The notes: generated by a model from the sequence alone, not told the origin. Counted from the stretch's first letter, positions 16,856-25,376 are shown. The stretch is DNA of 64,000 bases from JAADHX01 sp964569385 (GCA_964569385.1 CAZMUM010000019.1:1-64000), one strand, 5' to 3'. Translations and numbers: made by a program.

Positions 16856-17530
16856 CTAGCCAAGCCCCAGAACTGAGCGGAGTTGGGTGGCGGTGTCGAC
16901 GATGGTGGTAGCACCGGCGGCCTCGAGTTCGGTTCGGTCGCCGAACCCCCAAGTCACGCCAATAACAGCCTCGACCCCCGCTTCACGGGCACCCTCAACG
17001 TCGTGGAAACGGTCGCCGATCATCACCGCATCGGTTGGCTCAACTCCGAGACGGCTCAGCGTATGGCGCACCACATCCACCTTCTGGGTACGGGTCGCAT
17101 CGAGAGTTGCCGCGCCGACGTAAGCGAGGTGGGGAAGTAGGCCAAAGCGATCGACGATCTTTTGGGCGAAAACGTCTGGTTTCGACGTGGCGGTGGCAAC
17201 GGTTCGACCGGCAGCAGCCAGATCGGCGATCAGCTCAGCCACTCCGTCGTAGAGCACGTTCGCCCTCCAACCAAGTTCCCGATAGTAGCCGCGAAAAACC
17301 TCGACAGCTTCTTCGAGCTGGGTCTCGTCTAGGCCCCAATTGGCGAACACGCCTCGCAGTGGCGGACCAATGACGGCTCTGGCATCGGCAGCCGTCACGT
17401 TGGTGATGTCGAAGTGATTCAGCGCCTTCAACATACCCGTGGAGATGCCCTCGGAGTTGTCGCTAATGGTGCCGTCTAGATCGAACAGGACTACGGGGTT
17501 GCTGTGCACCACATGTGGCGCCGCCGTCAA
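16856..17530 (-). CDS. HAD-family phosphatase (phosphoglycolate phosphatase-like)
   Basis: A 224-residue HAD hydrolase with motif I VVLFDLDGTISDN (nucleophile and acid Asp), motif II VATATSKP, the conserved Lys in FAQKIVDRFGL and motif IV VMIGDRFHDVEGAREAG. The cap inserted after motif I is helical (type C1), as in Gph/PpaX/5'-nucleotidase-like enzymes. The C-terminal GVTWGFGDRTELEAAGA is typical of the Gph group. Its ATG overlaps the stop of the GGCT/DUF480 gene (ATGA), so the two are co-translated. The substrate may be phosphoglycolate, a nucleotide or pyrophosphate. Confidence 0.88.
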   Translation of the reverse strand: MTAAPHVVHSNPVVLFDLDGTISDNSEGISTGMLKALNHFDITNVTAADARAVIGPPLRGVFANWGLDETQLEEAVEVFRGYYRELGWRANVLYDGVAELIADLAAAGRTVATATSKPDVFAQKIVDRFGLLPHLAYVGAATLDATRTQKVDVVRHTLSRLGVEPTDAVMIGDRFHDVEGAREAGVEAVIGVTWGFGDRTELEAAGATTIVDTATQLRSVLGLG

Positions 17531-18465
17531 GACAGTTGTCCGGGTGTGAGTAGTTCTCGCCAGCGTTCATCGCGCTGACCCGACTGGCGGTCGAGTCGTT
17601 CGACGTGGCCTTGTTCGACTAGAGATCGTAAGACCTCCTCGACATCGCCGGTTGTGGGAAACTCGTAGCCGCGTGCAGTTCGGTCTCGTAGCTCCCTCGA
17701 GGTCTGGGGCCCCCGCAACATCAGGACACCAAGAAGGCCAAGTTGCGCGTCGACTTCGCCAAACCGTGATAGTTCAAGGAACTCGTCGAGGACCTGGCGA
17801 TACTTGATCACTCCATGGCCGCTGCGCGGGTGAACAAACCGGCACAACTTGCGCTCCTTGCCCTCGGTTAACACGGCCATGACCTCTCGTTCGTCGAGAT
17901 CGGTTACGGGTTCGCGGCTGCTCTTCTGGTTGCACGCCGAAACGAGGGCGTTCATCGTGAGCGGGTAGTTCTGGGGCGTTGTCAGCTGCTTCTCGATCAG
18001 GGCACCGATTATGCGGCCTTCAAGGAACGACAACACACCGCCAGGTTCTGGCGGCGATTCGTCGCGCCTCGCCCAGGAGCCGTTGCGGATTCGAGGTAGA
18101 TCATGCAGTGTCAGCCCGTGCTGATAGCTCCAGGCGCGCACGCCAGTGTCGGTTTCGATGATGATGCGATGAAACTCGCCCTCAGGTTCACCTTCGACGA
18201 CATCGAGTAGCTCCAGGCACTCTTCGACCGTGCTTGGTTCTAGCGACACCAACAATCCGACGATGCGGTCGGCGATCGTGTTGGTTCCGTCGAATCGAGC
18301 CGCTGGGTAACCAAACCCGCTGTCGAACAGGTGCCCAGCAGCGCTGCCGGGAGTGACCGGCTCGCCCTGGTTGCGGGCTAGGAACGGTTCAAGAAAGTGC
18401 CACCGTTCCTCTCCTGGGAACAGGGTGCCGTAGACGAACAACTTGTCGAGCGTGACTTGATCCAC
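17527..18465 (-). CDS. Fusion of a gamma-glutamylcyclotransferase-like domain with a DUF480/YceH domain
   Basis: A 312-residue protein with two parts. Residues about 8-130 form a GGCT/AIG2-like fold, starting LFVYGTLFPGEERW and carrying the YGTL phosphate/loop motif, with VVEGEPEGEFHR as the later acidic segment. Residues about 150-312 are DUF480 (YceH, UPF0502), recognisable from EGRIIGALIEKQLTTPQNYP followed by LTMNALVSACNQKSSREPV, a winged-helix pair. DUF480 proteins usually stand alone. GTG 18465 is given as the start, with GGAGG overlapping it; a longer frame to 18624 would run into the divergent dioxygenase gene. It is coupled to the HAD phosphatase. The function of either domain here is unknown. 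Confidence 0.8.
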   Translation of the reverse strand: MDQVTLDKLFVYGTLFPGEERWHFLEPFLARNQGEPVTPGSAAGHLFDSGFGYPAARFDGTNTIADRIVGLLVSLEPSTVEECLELLDVVEGEPEGEFHRIIIETDTGVRAWSYQHGLTLHDLPRIRNGSWARRDESPPEPGGVLSFLEGRIIGALIEKQLTTPQNYPLTMNALVSACNQKSSREPVTDLDEREVMAVLTEGKERKLCRFVHPRSGHGVIKYRQVLDEFLELSRFGEVDAQLGLLGVLMLRGPQTSRELRDRTARGYEFPTTGDVEEVLRSLVEQGHVERLDRQSGQRDERWRELLTPGQLS

Positions 18466-18487
18466 CTCCGCAGAATAGGTTGTTTGA

Positions 18488-19348
18488 ATGGCCCTTGATG
18501 TACGACCCCTGACAGGCACCGTCGGCGCAGAGGTATTTGGCGTCGATCTCAACACCCTGAGTGATCCCGAGTTCGAAGAACTGGTGGCGGCGTGGCACCG
18601 CCATGAGGTGCTGGTCATCCGCAACCAAAACCTGTCGCTGGCTCAACAAGAGGCATTCACCCTGCGCGTCGGTCCCTTCGGCGACACCCCGTTTGTGGAG
18701 CCCGTGGACGGTCACCCCAACGTCATCATGGTGGTGAAGGAAACCCACGAAGCGGCCAACTTCGGTGGTGCATGGCACAGCGACTGGAGTTTTCAGCCCG
18801 AGCCACCATCGGCCACGATCCTCTATGCGATCGAGGTGCCAGACGCTGGTGGAGACACAGCGTTCGCGTCAATGGCGAAGGCGTACGAGACTTTGCCGGA
18901 CAACCTTCGCGACGAGGTCGGCGGGTTGATTGCGCTGCATTCAGCCACCCTTCCCTACGGGGCTAACGGCCTCTACTCGAGTGTGAAACCCGCGGCGATG
19001 ACCATCAACACCTCGGCGGTTGGCGACGAGGTTCATCGTCATCCATTGGTTCGGGAGCACGCAGCGACGGGGCGAAAGTCGCTGTTCTGCAACCCGACCT
19101 ACACCATCGGTATTGAGGGCATGGACGATGCCGACTCGGCGAAGCTCCTGCGGCAGGTCTATGCCCACGCCACAAAGCTCGAGTTCATGTGCCGGGTCAG
19201 ATGGCAGCCAGGGACGCTCACCATGTGGGACAACCGCTCGGTCATGCACTACGCGATCAACGACTATGAGGGAATCCGCCGAGAGATGCGTCGAACCACC
19301 GTCGCCGGCGAAGCCCCGATCCCAGCCGCCGCGACCTTCGGTCGCTAA
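18488..19348 (+). CDS. TauD/TfdA-family alpha-ketoglutarate-dependent dioxygenase
   Basis: A 286-residue Fe(II)/2-oxoglutarate dioxygenase. The first two iron ligands are in AWHSDWSFQ (HxD). The distal His and the 2-oxoglutarate Arg fall in the C-terminal segment TMWDNRSVMHYAINDYEG with IRREMRRTT following. VPDAGGDTAFASM and HPLVREHAATGRKSLF are further TauD signatures. Family members hydroxylate taurine, alkylsulfonates, aryloxyacetates or other small acids to release a heteroatom group. Nothing next to it points to a substrate. The ATG at 18488 is only 22 bp from the divergent gene's start. Confidence 0.92.
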   Translation: MALDVRPLTGTVGAEVFGVDLNTLSDPEFEELVAAWHRHEVLVIRNQNLSLAQQEAFTLRVGPFGDTPFVEPVDGHPNVIMVVKETHEAANFGGAWHSDWSFQPEPPSATILYAIEVPDAGGDTAFASMAKAYETLPDNLRDEVGGLIALHSATLPYGANGLYSSVKPAAMTINTSAVGDEVHRHPLVREHAATGRKSLFCNPTYTIGIEGMDDADSAKLLRQVYAHATKLEFMCRVRWQPGTLTMWDNRSVMHYAINDYEGIRREMRRTTVAGEAPIPAAATFGR

Positions 19349-19398
19349 CCGGGGCTTCACTCTCACTACATTCGAGCAAAACCCCAAAAACCTCTCCT

Positions 19399-19438
19399 GT
19401 CACCGGGAAACGTACGCCCGCAGCCGTTTCCCGGTGAC
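19399..19438. repeat. Intergenic palindromic repeat, copy A
   Basis: Arms GTCACCGGGAAACG (19399-19412) and CGTTTCCCGGTGAC (19425-19438) form a perfect 14-bp stem with a 12-base loop (TACGCCCGCAGC). It lies just after the dioxygenase gene, and related copies occur at 19462 and 42757. It could double as a terminator. Confidence 0.75.
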
Positions 19439-19461
19439 GCGTAGGTCTTGCGACCTCGACT

Positions 19462-19501
19462 GTCACCGGCATCTGGTCGCCCGCAGCCGTTTCCCGGTGA
19501 C
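19462..19501. repeat. Intergenic palindromic repeat, copy B
   Basis: The right half (CGCCCGCAGCCGTTTCCCGG and the next bases through GCGTAGGTC) is identical to copy A. The left arm has changed to GTCACCGGCATCTGGT, leaving a stem of 8 bp (GTCACCGG/CCGGTGAC). In direct orientation to copy A with a spacing of 63 bases. Confidence 0.75.
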
Positions 19502-19527
19502 GCGTAGGTCGAGAAAGCGTGGCGGTT

Positions 19528-19890
19528 TTACGGGAGGTCGGTAACGGCCACTACAGCGAGGCGCCAGGCCACGAAGGCGCCGGTGGCTACCAGGGCCCAA
19601 GCCGAGCCAATGAGGGTCTGGGCTAGAACCGTGTAGTTCGCCTGCATGGCTATTAGGCCGCCGACGAACTGCACGACGACTCCGAATCCTATGTTCACCG
19701 GAGCTGCGGCCCGATGGCCGGTTTCCCAGTGACGCTCTGACTGGCTAACCGATGACACACAAATACCAACGACCCGGTTCATCGGCAGCTCGCCGCTGAG
19801 AGTCAAAACGCCGATCGTGGTCATCATGAGGCCAACAGAGGCCATGACCATTCCTGTGAGCAGAAGTCCCATTACGACGCCCATCGGCAC
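19528..19890 (-). CDS. SdpI-like small membrane protein
   Basis: A 120-residue protein with three or so hydrophobic segments (GVVMGLLLTGMVMASVGLMM, VNIGFGVVVQFVGGLI, LIGSAWALVATGAFVAW). Between the first and second is LPMNRVVGICVSSVSQSERH and then WETGHRAAAP, which matches the loop of the SdpI family (N-R-x-x-G-I-R-x...W-x-x-x-H-R). SdpI proteins confer immunity or act as sensors for the SdpC toxin in Bacillus, but most homologues are uncharacterised. Start GTG 19890 or ATG 19884. It overlaps no other gene and stands alone. Confidence 0.65.
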   Translation of the reverse strand: MPMGVVMGLLLTGMVMASVGLMMTTIGVLTLSGELPMNRVVGICVSSVSQSERHWETGHRAAAPVNIGFGVVVQFVGGLIAMQANYTVLAQTLIGSAWALVATGAFVAWRLAVVAVTDLP

Positions 19891-20105
19891 TTGGCGCTGG
19901 CAGGTTGAGCGTTGAGCTGGAATCTAGAAGGTAGTGATACACAAATGGATCTAAACCACACGTAGCGTTCGGTCGACTACCCAACTAGGCTAACGTTGAC
20001 GCATAGGGTGGCAGCGAACAGCGTGAATACACCCAGAGTGACACTCACCGCGAAGCGGTACTGCGCTAACAGCATCAGTGCTCACGGAACCAAAGGTAGA
20101 CAGTT

Positions 20106-22526
20106 TTGCAAGAAGACGACAAATACCGAGTATCGAGGACGGGCATTGCCCACTTGGTTGCCCTTACGCTGATGTTTGTCGCAATTGCGGCCGTAGTACA
20201 AGGTGGCCGGGCGGTCGCCGCGACCTCCACTACGTTTGTTTCTGGGTTTGAGGGCGGGATTCCGTCGATTGTTGTGAGTCATGGGTCTAGGGCCACTTTT
20301 AGGCTGGGGTCTGACTCGGCGAGGGCTCATGGTGGAAACAACTTCTTGGAGATCGTTTCTACGAATAGTGCTTCGGCGCGTCGGGCCGGGTCGGAGCTGA
20401 CTCGTTTTATGACTGGGCTTGACGCATTCCCGGTTGTTCCTGGTGATGAGGTTGAGGCTTCGGTGTTTCTGCGGGCTGAGAATGTTGTCGATGATGCTCG
20501 CATGGTGTTGGTGTTCTTTGCTGAGCCTGTCAACAACAATTGGAGTGCCGCGTATTTGAAGACGTTTACGGCGAGTCCGACCCTTCGGGGCGATACCGAC
20601 TGGCGTGAGGTTAAGGTCAGCCAGGTGGCGCCGGCGAACGCTTCTTATGTTCGGGTTGAGTTCCGGTTGTATGACACTGGCACTTTGTTGATTGATGACT
20701 TTGCGTTACGTGTTGGGGATCTCGATCCGGTACCGACAACAACAACCACGACCACAACGGTGCCACCAACGACCACGACCACAACAACGACAACAACTCC
20801 GCCAGACCCTGGTACGACGACCACAATTCCCGCGACGACCACCAGCACGACGCCGGTTACAGGAAGCCCGACGTTTGTTTCTGGGTTTGAGGGCGGGATT
20901 CCGTCGATTGTTGTGAGTCATGGGTCTAGGGCCACTTTTAGGCTGGGGTCTGACTCGGCGAGGGCTCATGGTGGAAACAACTTCTTGGAGATCGTTTCTA
21001 CGAATAGTGCTTCGGCGCGTCGGGCCGGGTCGGAGCTGACTCGTTTTATGACTGGGCTTGACGCATTCCCGGTTGTTCCTGGTGATGAGGTTGAGGCTTC
21101 GGTGTTTCTGCGGGCTGAGAATGTTGTCGATGATGCTCGCATGGTGTTGGTGTTCTTTGCTGAGCCTGTCAACAACAATTGGAGTGCCGCGTATTTGAAG
21201 ACGTTTACGGCGAGTCCGACCCTTCGGGGCGATACCGACTGGCGTGAGGTTAAGGTCAGCCAGGTGGCGCCGGCGAACGCTTCTTATGTTCGGGTTGAGT
21301 TCCGGTTGTATGACACTGGCACTTTGTTGATTGATGACTTTGCGTTACGTGTTGGGGATCTCGATCCGGTACCGACAACAACAACCACGACCACAACGGT
21401 GCCACCAACGACCACGACCACAACAACGACGACAACAACAACAACAACAACGACAACAACTTCGACGCCGCCAACCACTACTACGGCTCCGCCCACGACC
21501 ACATCCACAACACCTGCCGACCCAGCGCAAATCGAGCTTTACGTTCCTGGACAGTTCGACGAGACCTCGCTCACCGCATCAAGGAGCGACGAAATTAGCG
21601 TCATCTGGAACGGCTTCACCGAGAACCGGGGGCGGAATCTCTTCACACTTTTGTGCGACAGTTCCCAGTTTGGCGCCGATGATCCCATCATCGCTCCGGG
21701 TGTTCCCGGTGGTTCACATCTGCACGAGTTCATCGGGCTCCCCGGCGTTGACGCCTTCTCAACAACACAATCGATGATCGACACTCCTGGCACCAACTGC
21801 ACGGTCGACGAGGACCGAAGTGCCTACTGGGCTCCGGCCGCATTCCAAGACGGTGTGCAGCTTCAGACCAGGTTCAACAAGTTCTATTACCGGGTCGGGA
21901 AGGTCGATCCGGCCACGATTGTTGATATGCCGATCGGGTTGAAGATTATTGCCGGCAACGCTGGTGCGACCGGGCCTCAGGCTCGGAGTGTCGCCTATGC
22001 GTTCACCAGTTCATCTGAAGGCGAAAGAACTGAACCCAAAACCCAGCAATCTGGAACGTCGTTGGATCTATTCGAAGTTGGTCCTGACGATCAGGGCATT
22101 CGACTTAACATCAACTTCCCGCAGTGCTGGGATGGTGTGCATCTATGGCTTGCTGACAGCGCTCACATGGCCTACCCGGTAAACGTTGGCAGGCAGTATC
22201 GCGAATGTCCGCCGACCCATCCTGTGCCGATCATCAACATCAACTACAACCTCGGGTACCCAGACGCGACCGGCGGCCCGGGGTTCACATTGGCATCTGG
22301 TGAATGGTTCACGATGCACGCCGATTTCGTGAATGGCTGGGACCCCGAGACTCTTCGCAAGCTGACCGACGCATGTCCGCAGGCGGGTAGATACTGCGAC
22401 GTCCCACGGACCATTGAGACGTGTCCTGCATTCGAGGACATCGTCAATCACAACACGCCTTTTGTCGAGGAACAGCATTGCTTCATCATCGAGAGAGACA
22501 GCGACATTCTCAACTTCTTCTCATAG
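20106..22526 (+). CDS. Secreted DUF1996 protein with two identical N-terminal modules
   Basis: An 806-residue exported protein. The TTG start at 20106 follows AAAGG by 9 bases; a signal peptide ends near VAATS (residues 15-40). Two copies of a 155-residue jelly-roll-like module (FVSGFEGGIPSIVVSHGSRA to LLIDDFALRVGDLDP) each precede a threonine-rich linker. The modules resemble carbohydrate-binding domains. The C-terminal 330 residues are DUF1996: PGGSHLHEFIG, YWAPAAF, FNKFYYRVG, FPQCWDGVHLW, AHMAYPV, CPPTHPVPI and TMHADFVNGWD are all family hallmarks. DUF1996 is usually secreted and of unknown activity. A surface polysaccharide-related role is an inference. Base use in the modules is T-rich, unlike neighbours. 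Confidence 0.88.
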   Translation: MQEDDKYRVSRTGIAHLVALTLMFVAIAAVVQGGRAVAATSTTFVSGFEGGIPSIVVSHGSRATFRLGSDSARAHGGNNFLEIVSTNSASARRAGSELTRFMTGLDAFPVVPGDEVEASVFLRAENVVDDARMVLVFFAEPVNNNWSAAYLKTFTASPTLRGDTDWREVKVSQVAPANASYVRVEFRLYDTGTLLIDDFALRVGDLDPVPTTTTTTTTVPPTTTTTTTTTTPPDPGTTTTIPATTTSTTPVTGSPTFVSGFEGGIPSIVVSHGSRATFRLGSDSARAHGGNNFLEIVSTNSASARRAGSELTRFMTGLDAFPVVPGDEVEASVFLRAENVVDDARMVLVFFAEPVNNNWSAAYLKTFTASPTLRGDTDWREVKVSQVAPANASYVRVEFRLYDTGTLLIDDFALRVGDLDPVPTTTTTTTTVPPTTTTTTTTTTTTTTTTTTSTPPTTTTAPPTTTSTTPADPAQIELYVPGQFDETSLTASRSDEISVIWNGFTENRGRNLFTLLCDSSQFGADDPIIAPGVPGGSHLHEFIGLPGVDAFSTTQSMIDTPGTNCTVDEDRSAYWAPAAFQDGVQLQTRFNKFYYRVGKVDPATIVDMPIGLKIIAGNAGATGPQARSVAYAFTSSSEGERTEPKTQQSGTSLDLFEVGPDDQGIRLNINFPQCWDGVHLWLADSAHMAYPVNVGRQYRECPPTHPVPIININYNLGYPDATGGPGFTLASGEWFTMHADFVNGWDPETLRKLTDACPQAGRYCDVPRTIETCPAFEDIVNHNTPFVEEQHCFIIERDSDILNFFS
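20232..20791 (+). repeat. 560-bp perfect direct repeat, copy 1
   Basis: Identical base for base to 20871-21430, an offset of 639 bp (213 codons), so the reading frame is preserved. It covers one full putative binding module and the start of its threonine-rich linker. The repeat ends inside low-complexity ACA/ACG codons, where slippage or recombination is easy. Confidence 0.9.
20871..21430 (+). repeat. 560-bp perfect direct repeat, copy 2
   Basis: Second copy of the module. Perfect identity including synonymous positions shows a recent duplication or ongoing gene conversion. The linker that follows copy 2 is longer (more ACA codons) than that after copy 1. Confidence 0.9.
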
Positions 22527-22532
22527 TTGGCG

Positions 22533-23348
22533 TTAGTCCAGGTGAAGTACCGAGTCTTGTGCGTTGGCGCGAGGTCTGGCTGAGCGTTGCACGACCGCGT
22601 TCCCCTCGACAACAGTCGAGGTGTTGGAGCACCCGCCATCGGCAACCGATTGATACGAAAGCTGCACCTGGGGCACTGGGTGTCTGACGCCGTCGACGTC
22701 GATCCACCGAGGTTCCGACCAGCGAACTTCGACTTCAGGTCCTTCGCACGGAGCGAAGATCTCCGACCACATGACGACCGATGTGAGTCGATCACCCTGG
22801 CTGATTAGCTCACGCACAATGGTTCGGTCGCCGGTCGAGAGGTCGGTGACGATGCCAGCCCAGCCTTCGATTCCACGCTCGATGGATAACCGATAGGTGA
22901 TGCCTGCCGACCAGGCGAAGTCGCGGCTGTTCACGTTGTTGACCGCGCTCGGAAGTGTCGCATCGGTACCGGGCAACTCGCCAGTTTGGCCAGATCTCGC
23001 GGAGTAGTAACCGCCCCAGTTGACCGCGGTCATCCCTGGGTGCCAAGAGATCCACTGGAGGCCGAGGTGGCCGGCGCCGTAGCTGGTGGTGCGATCGGCA
23101 AACGATGCCTGGAGCGCAAAGAACCGAAGGTCGTCGCTCTCCGGTGTGGCTGCAATTGTGAGATCGACTTCGACGGCCACAACATGACGAGGGCCTCCCA
23201 ACCAACGGGCATGGAACGAAGATGCCTTGTTGCTAGACGTTGGGTAGCCGCTCACGCGGACGCTTCGAAGCGAGCTAGAGCGCGTAGAAGAGCCGGCACC
23301 GAAGAGCCTGTTCAATATCTCACGGAGTCTTGTCAGCCAGTTCACCAA
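22533..23348 (-). CDS. Hypothetical protein, possible DUF3472-like beta-rich domain
   Basis: A 271-residue protein I cannot assign firmly. After an N-terminal basic segment (NWLTRLREILNRLF) the rest is beta-rich with motifs FALQASFADRTTSYGAGHLG and LQWISWHPG, AVNWGGYY, FAWSAGITYRLSI and WAGIVTDLSTG. The FFALQ...GHLGLQ pattern and the Trp-rich YRLSIER segment are reminiscent of DUF3472/concanavalin-like proteins, which is a weak resemblance. Start TTG 23348 or GTG 23345. It begins 6 bp after the desaturase stop on the same strand and so is probably in its operon. No clear signal peptide. It converges with the DUF1996 gene, 6 bp apart. Confidence 0.55.
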   Translation of the reverse strand: MVNWLTRLREILNRLFGAGSSTRSSSLRSVRVSGYPTSSNKASSFHARWLGGPRHVVAVEVDLTIAATPESDDLRFFALQASFADRTTSYGAGHLGLQWISWHPGMTAVNWGGYYSARSGQTGELPGTDATLPSAVNNVNSRDFAWSAGITYRLSIERGIEGWAGIVTDLSTGDRTIVRELISQGDRLTSVVMWSEIFAPCEGPEVEVRWSEPRWIDVDGVRHPVPQVQLSYQSVADGGCSNTSTVVEGNAVVQRSARPRANAQDSVLHLD

Positions 23349-23354
23349 AGCCGC

Positions 23355-24341
23355 CTATCGAGTTAGAGCGCCCCACAACGATCGGTAGTTCGGGTACACC
23401 ATCGCCTCGGGAATGTAGCCATCGGCCACGAGCGCATCGTGGAACTTAGGCAGGTTGCGGAACGGAACGCCACTGTCGACGTGGTGAGCAAGGTGCCAGC
23501 CGGTGTTGAACGGCACGAACAAGATTCGGGGCAAAAGGCTTTGCTGCACGTGGTGGCTGGCCCGGCGCCGATCGGTTGACCGTTCAAGCCCGGCGTGCTC
23601 GGCTACGGCTCGCAGCCGGTTGTACAGCCGCCACGTGGTCATGTATGGCAACAACCAAAGGAACAGCCATAACTCGGGTCGGCCGATGATGAGTAGCGGG
23701 GTGATCACTATGAGCTGGCCCGCGAGGGTCCGTAGTCCGTATTGGAGGGTCTTGCGATGGCGAAACGACCGAAAGAAGCTCTTGAAGTTCTTGGCCCCGC
23801 TTACGAACAGGATGTCGCGGCGAAGTTTGCGGCGCCACGAGGCGGCCGGAATCGGGTACAAGGCATACAACAAGAAGTCGGGCTCGTTGGGCCCGAACTC
23901 GTCGCGGTGGTGAGCGGCGTGAACACGTCGGTACGCATCGGAACCAGAACCGAACGCCAATAGTCCGAACATCCATTGGCCCACAAGGTCGTTTAGCTTG
24001 CGATTGGTGAACAGCAGTCTGTGGGCGGCCTCGTGGTTGATGATCGCATACCGAGCAAAAACCGAGCCCATACTCAGGAACGCCGCTATCCAGCCGAGCC
24101 AATGGTCAACAGCAATGGCCAACCAGACGATGGCCGCTGGGGTGAGCAGCGTGTGAGCGCATGTGAAGGCGTTGCGGAGGTTCTGGATCTTGCGAAGCTC
24201 GGCTCTGAATGCTGGTTTTGGGCGGCCATCGGGGCGGAGCCGGTCGCTGCCCTCGAAGTGAATCAGCACGTCGTCGGGCGGAGTCATGCCCCCGGTCATA
24301 CCCTCGGTGGCTAGCAGGAACGCAGTTTCGTCGGATGCCAC
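23355..24341 (-). CDS. Fatty acid desaturase
   Basis: A 328-residue membrane-bound diiron desaturase. The three histidine boxes are present: NHEAAH near residue 103, RRVHAAHH near 139 and HLAHHVDSG near 284. Hydrophobic stretches lie at about residues 60-95 and 210-235. The family introduces double bonds (or hydroxyl groups) into acyl chains or carotenoid-like lipids at the membrane with electrons from ferredoxin or a rubredoxin-like partner, neither of which is adjacent. Start GTG 24341. It leads a two-gene operon with the hypothetical gene at 22533. Confidence 0.9.
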   Translation of the reverse strand: MASDETAFLLATEGMTGGMTPPDDVLIHFEGSDRLRPDGRPKPAFRAELRKIQNLRNAFTCAHTLLTPAAIVWLAIAVDHWLGWIAAFLSMGSVFARYAIINHEAAHRLLFTNRKLNDLVGQWMFGLLAFGSGSDAYRRVHAAHHRDEFGPNEPDFLLYALYPIPAASWRRKLRRDILFVSGAKNFKSFFRSFRHRKTLQYGLRTLAGQLIVITPLLIIGRPELWLFLWLLPYMTTWRLYNRLRAVAEHAGLERSTDRRRASHHVQQSLLPRILFVPFNTGWHLAHHVDSGVPFRNLPKFHDALVADGYIPEAMVYPNYRSLWGALTR

Positions 24342-24383
24342 CCAATCATCATATAGAAGGTCGCTTCACCGATAGGTAGTCAA

Positions 24384-24401
24384 GGCCTGTCGGAACAGGC
24401 C
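24384..24401. promoter_or_regulatory. Short hairpin between divergent genes
   Basis: GGCCTGT (24384-24390), loop CGGA, ACAGGCC (24395-24401). It lies in the 156-bp space between the desaturase (minus) and the lipase-like gene (plus). It could be an operator or leader hairpin; nothing else is visible in this gap. Confidence 0.35.
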
Positions 24402-24497
24402 CCATGAGTAGTTCTGGACCGCGGTGTAACTCACTAGCCGTGTCCTGTGAGAAGATGTCTGTCAGGGGAATCTAGGCAACTATCAACGGAGTCCGAT

Positions 24498-25376
24498 GTG
24501 GTTAACAAGCTGGGGGTAGGTCCGCACAACGGCAGTGTTGCGCCGTCGCGGTTCGTTGCCTTAGCTGAACTCGCAGCCCCCATTGAGTACGCCGTTGCCC
24601 TGAGTACCCGACCTTTCCTTGGCGCGTTTCCCAAGGGCAAACGGACTGTTCTAGTCCTGCCTGGATTCATGGCCAACGACGCCTCTACGTTCATACTGCG
24701 CCAAGAACTCAAGCGCCTCGGTCATCATGTCAAGGGTTGGGGCCAAGGCGTAAACGTTGGGCCGAACCAGCGCATCATCGATGGGATGCTCGATCGACTC
24801 GACTCGATGGCTGCTGGCACCGGCCGCAAAGTCGACATCGTCGGTTGGAGCCTCGGGGGAGTGTTCGCTCGTTATCTCGCTACCGAACGCACCGATCTCG
24901 TCAGCTCGGTGATCACCCTCGGCAGCCCAATTCGCCCGATCGGTAAACGCGATGGTGTAGCGGGACGAGTCTTCGCTTCGCTTACCCACCGTCACGACGC
25001 CGACATGGGCGACTTCGACCCTGCGGCTCGGCTGCGGGTTCCCCTCACCTGTGTGTGGACCCGAACCGATGGCGTTGTCGCCTGGAAGGCTGCCGCAACG
25101 CGCCCAGGGCCACGAGTCGAAAACATCGAGGTCCCCGGCACCCACCTTGGTCTTGGCGTCAACCCGATGGCACTACACATCATCGCCGACCGGCTGGCGT
25201 TGCCAGACGGCGATTGGTTCCCGTACCGTCCGCATCCGGTGGCTATGTTGCCACCGATGCGCTGGTTCGCTGATGCCGATTCGGCTGCTGATGGCATCTG
25301 GGATGACCTCGACGAGGACGATCCCGACGGCTACGTCTCGCCGCTACTGCAGTTTCCACGATCGGCCACGGGTTAA
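24498..25376 (+). CDS. Alpha/beta hydrolase, lipase-like
   Basis: A 292-residue alpha/beta hydrolase. TVLVLPGFMANDAST is the oxyanion region, IVGWSLGGVFARYLA the nucleophile elbow (GWSLGG). The acid and base probably lie near VWTRTDGVVAW and VPGTHLGLGVNP, where Asp and His are seen. The spacing resembles bacterial esterase/lipase proteins of the PGAP1-like or class I.3-like groups that lack a signal peptide. GTG 24498 is chosen because CGGAG lies six bases upstream; GTG 24447 is possible. The last residues (LDEDDPDGYVSPLLQFPR) are acidic. The substrate is not known. Confidence 0.78.
   Translation: MVNKLGVGPHNGSVAPSRFVALAELAAPIEYAVALSTRPFLGAFPKGKRTVLVLPGFMANDASTFILRQELKRLGHHVKGWGQGVNVGPNQRIIDGMLDRLDSMAAGTGRKVDIVGWSLGGVFARYLATERTDLVSSVITLGSPIRPIGKRDGVAGRVFASLTHRHDADMGDFDPAARLRVPLTCVWTRTDGVVAWKAAATRPGPRVENIEVPGTHLGLGVNPMALHIIADRLALPDGDWFPYRPHPVAMLPPMRWFADADSAADGIWDDLDEDDPDGYVSPLLQFPRSATG

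Noticed and set aside
20645..21508. Antisense frames rich in valine
   Set aside because: They are the complement of the ACA/ACG threonine linkers and have no independent features.
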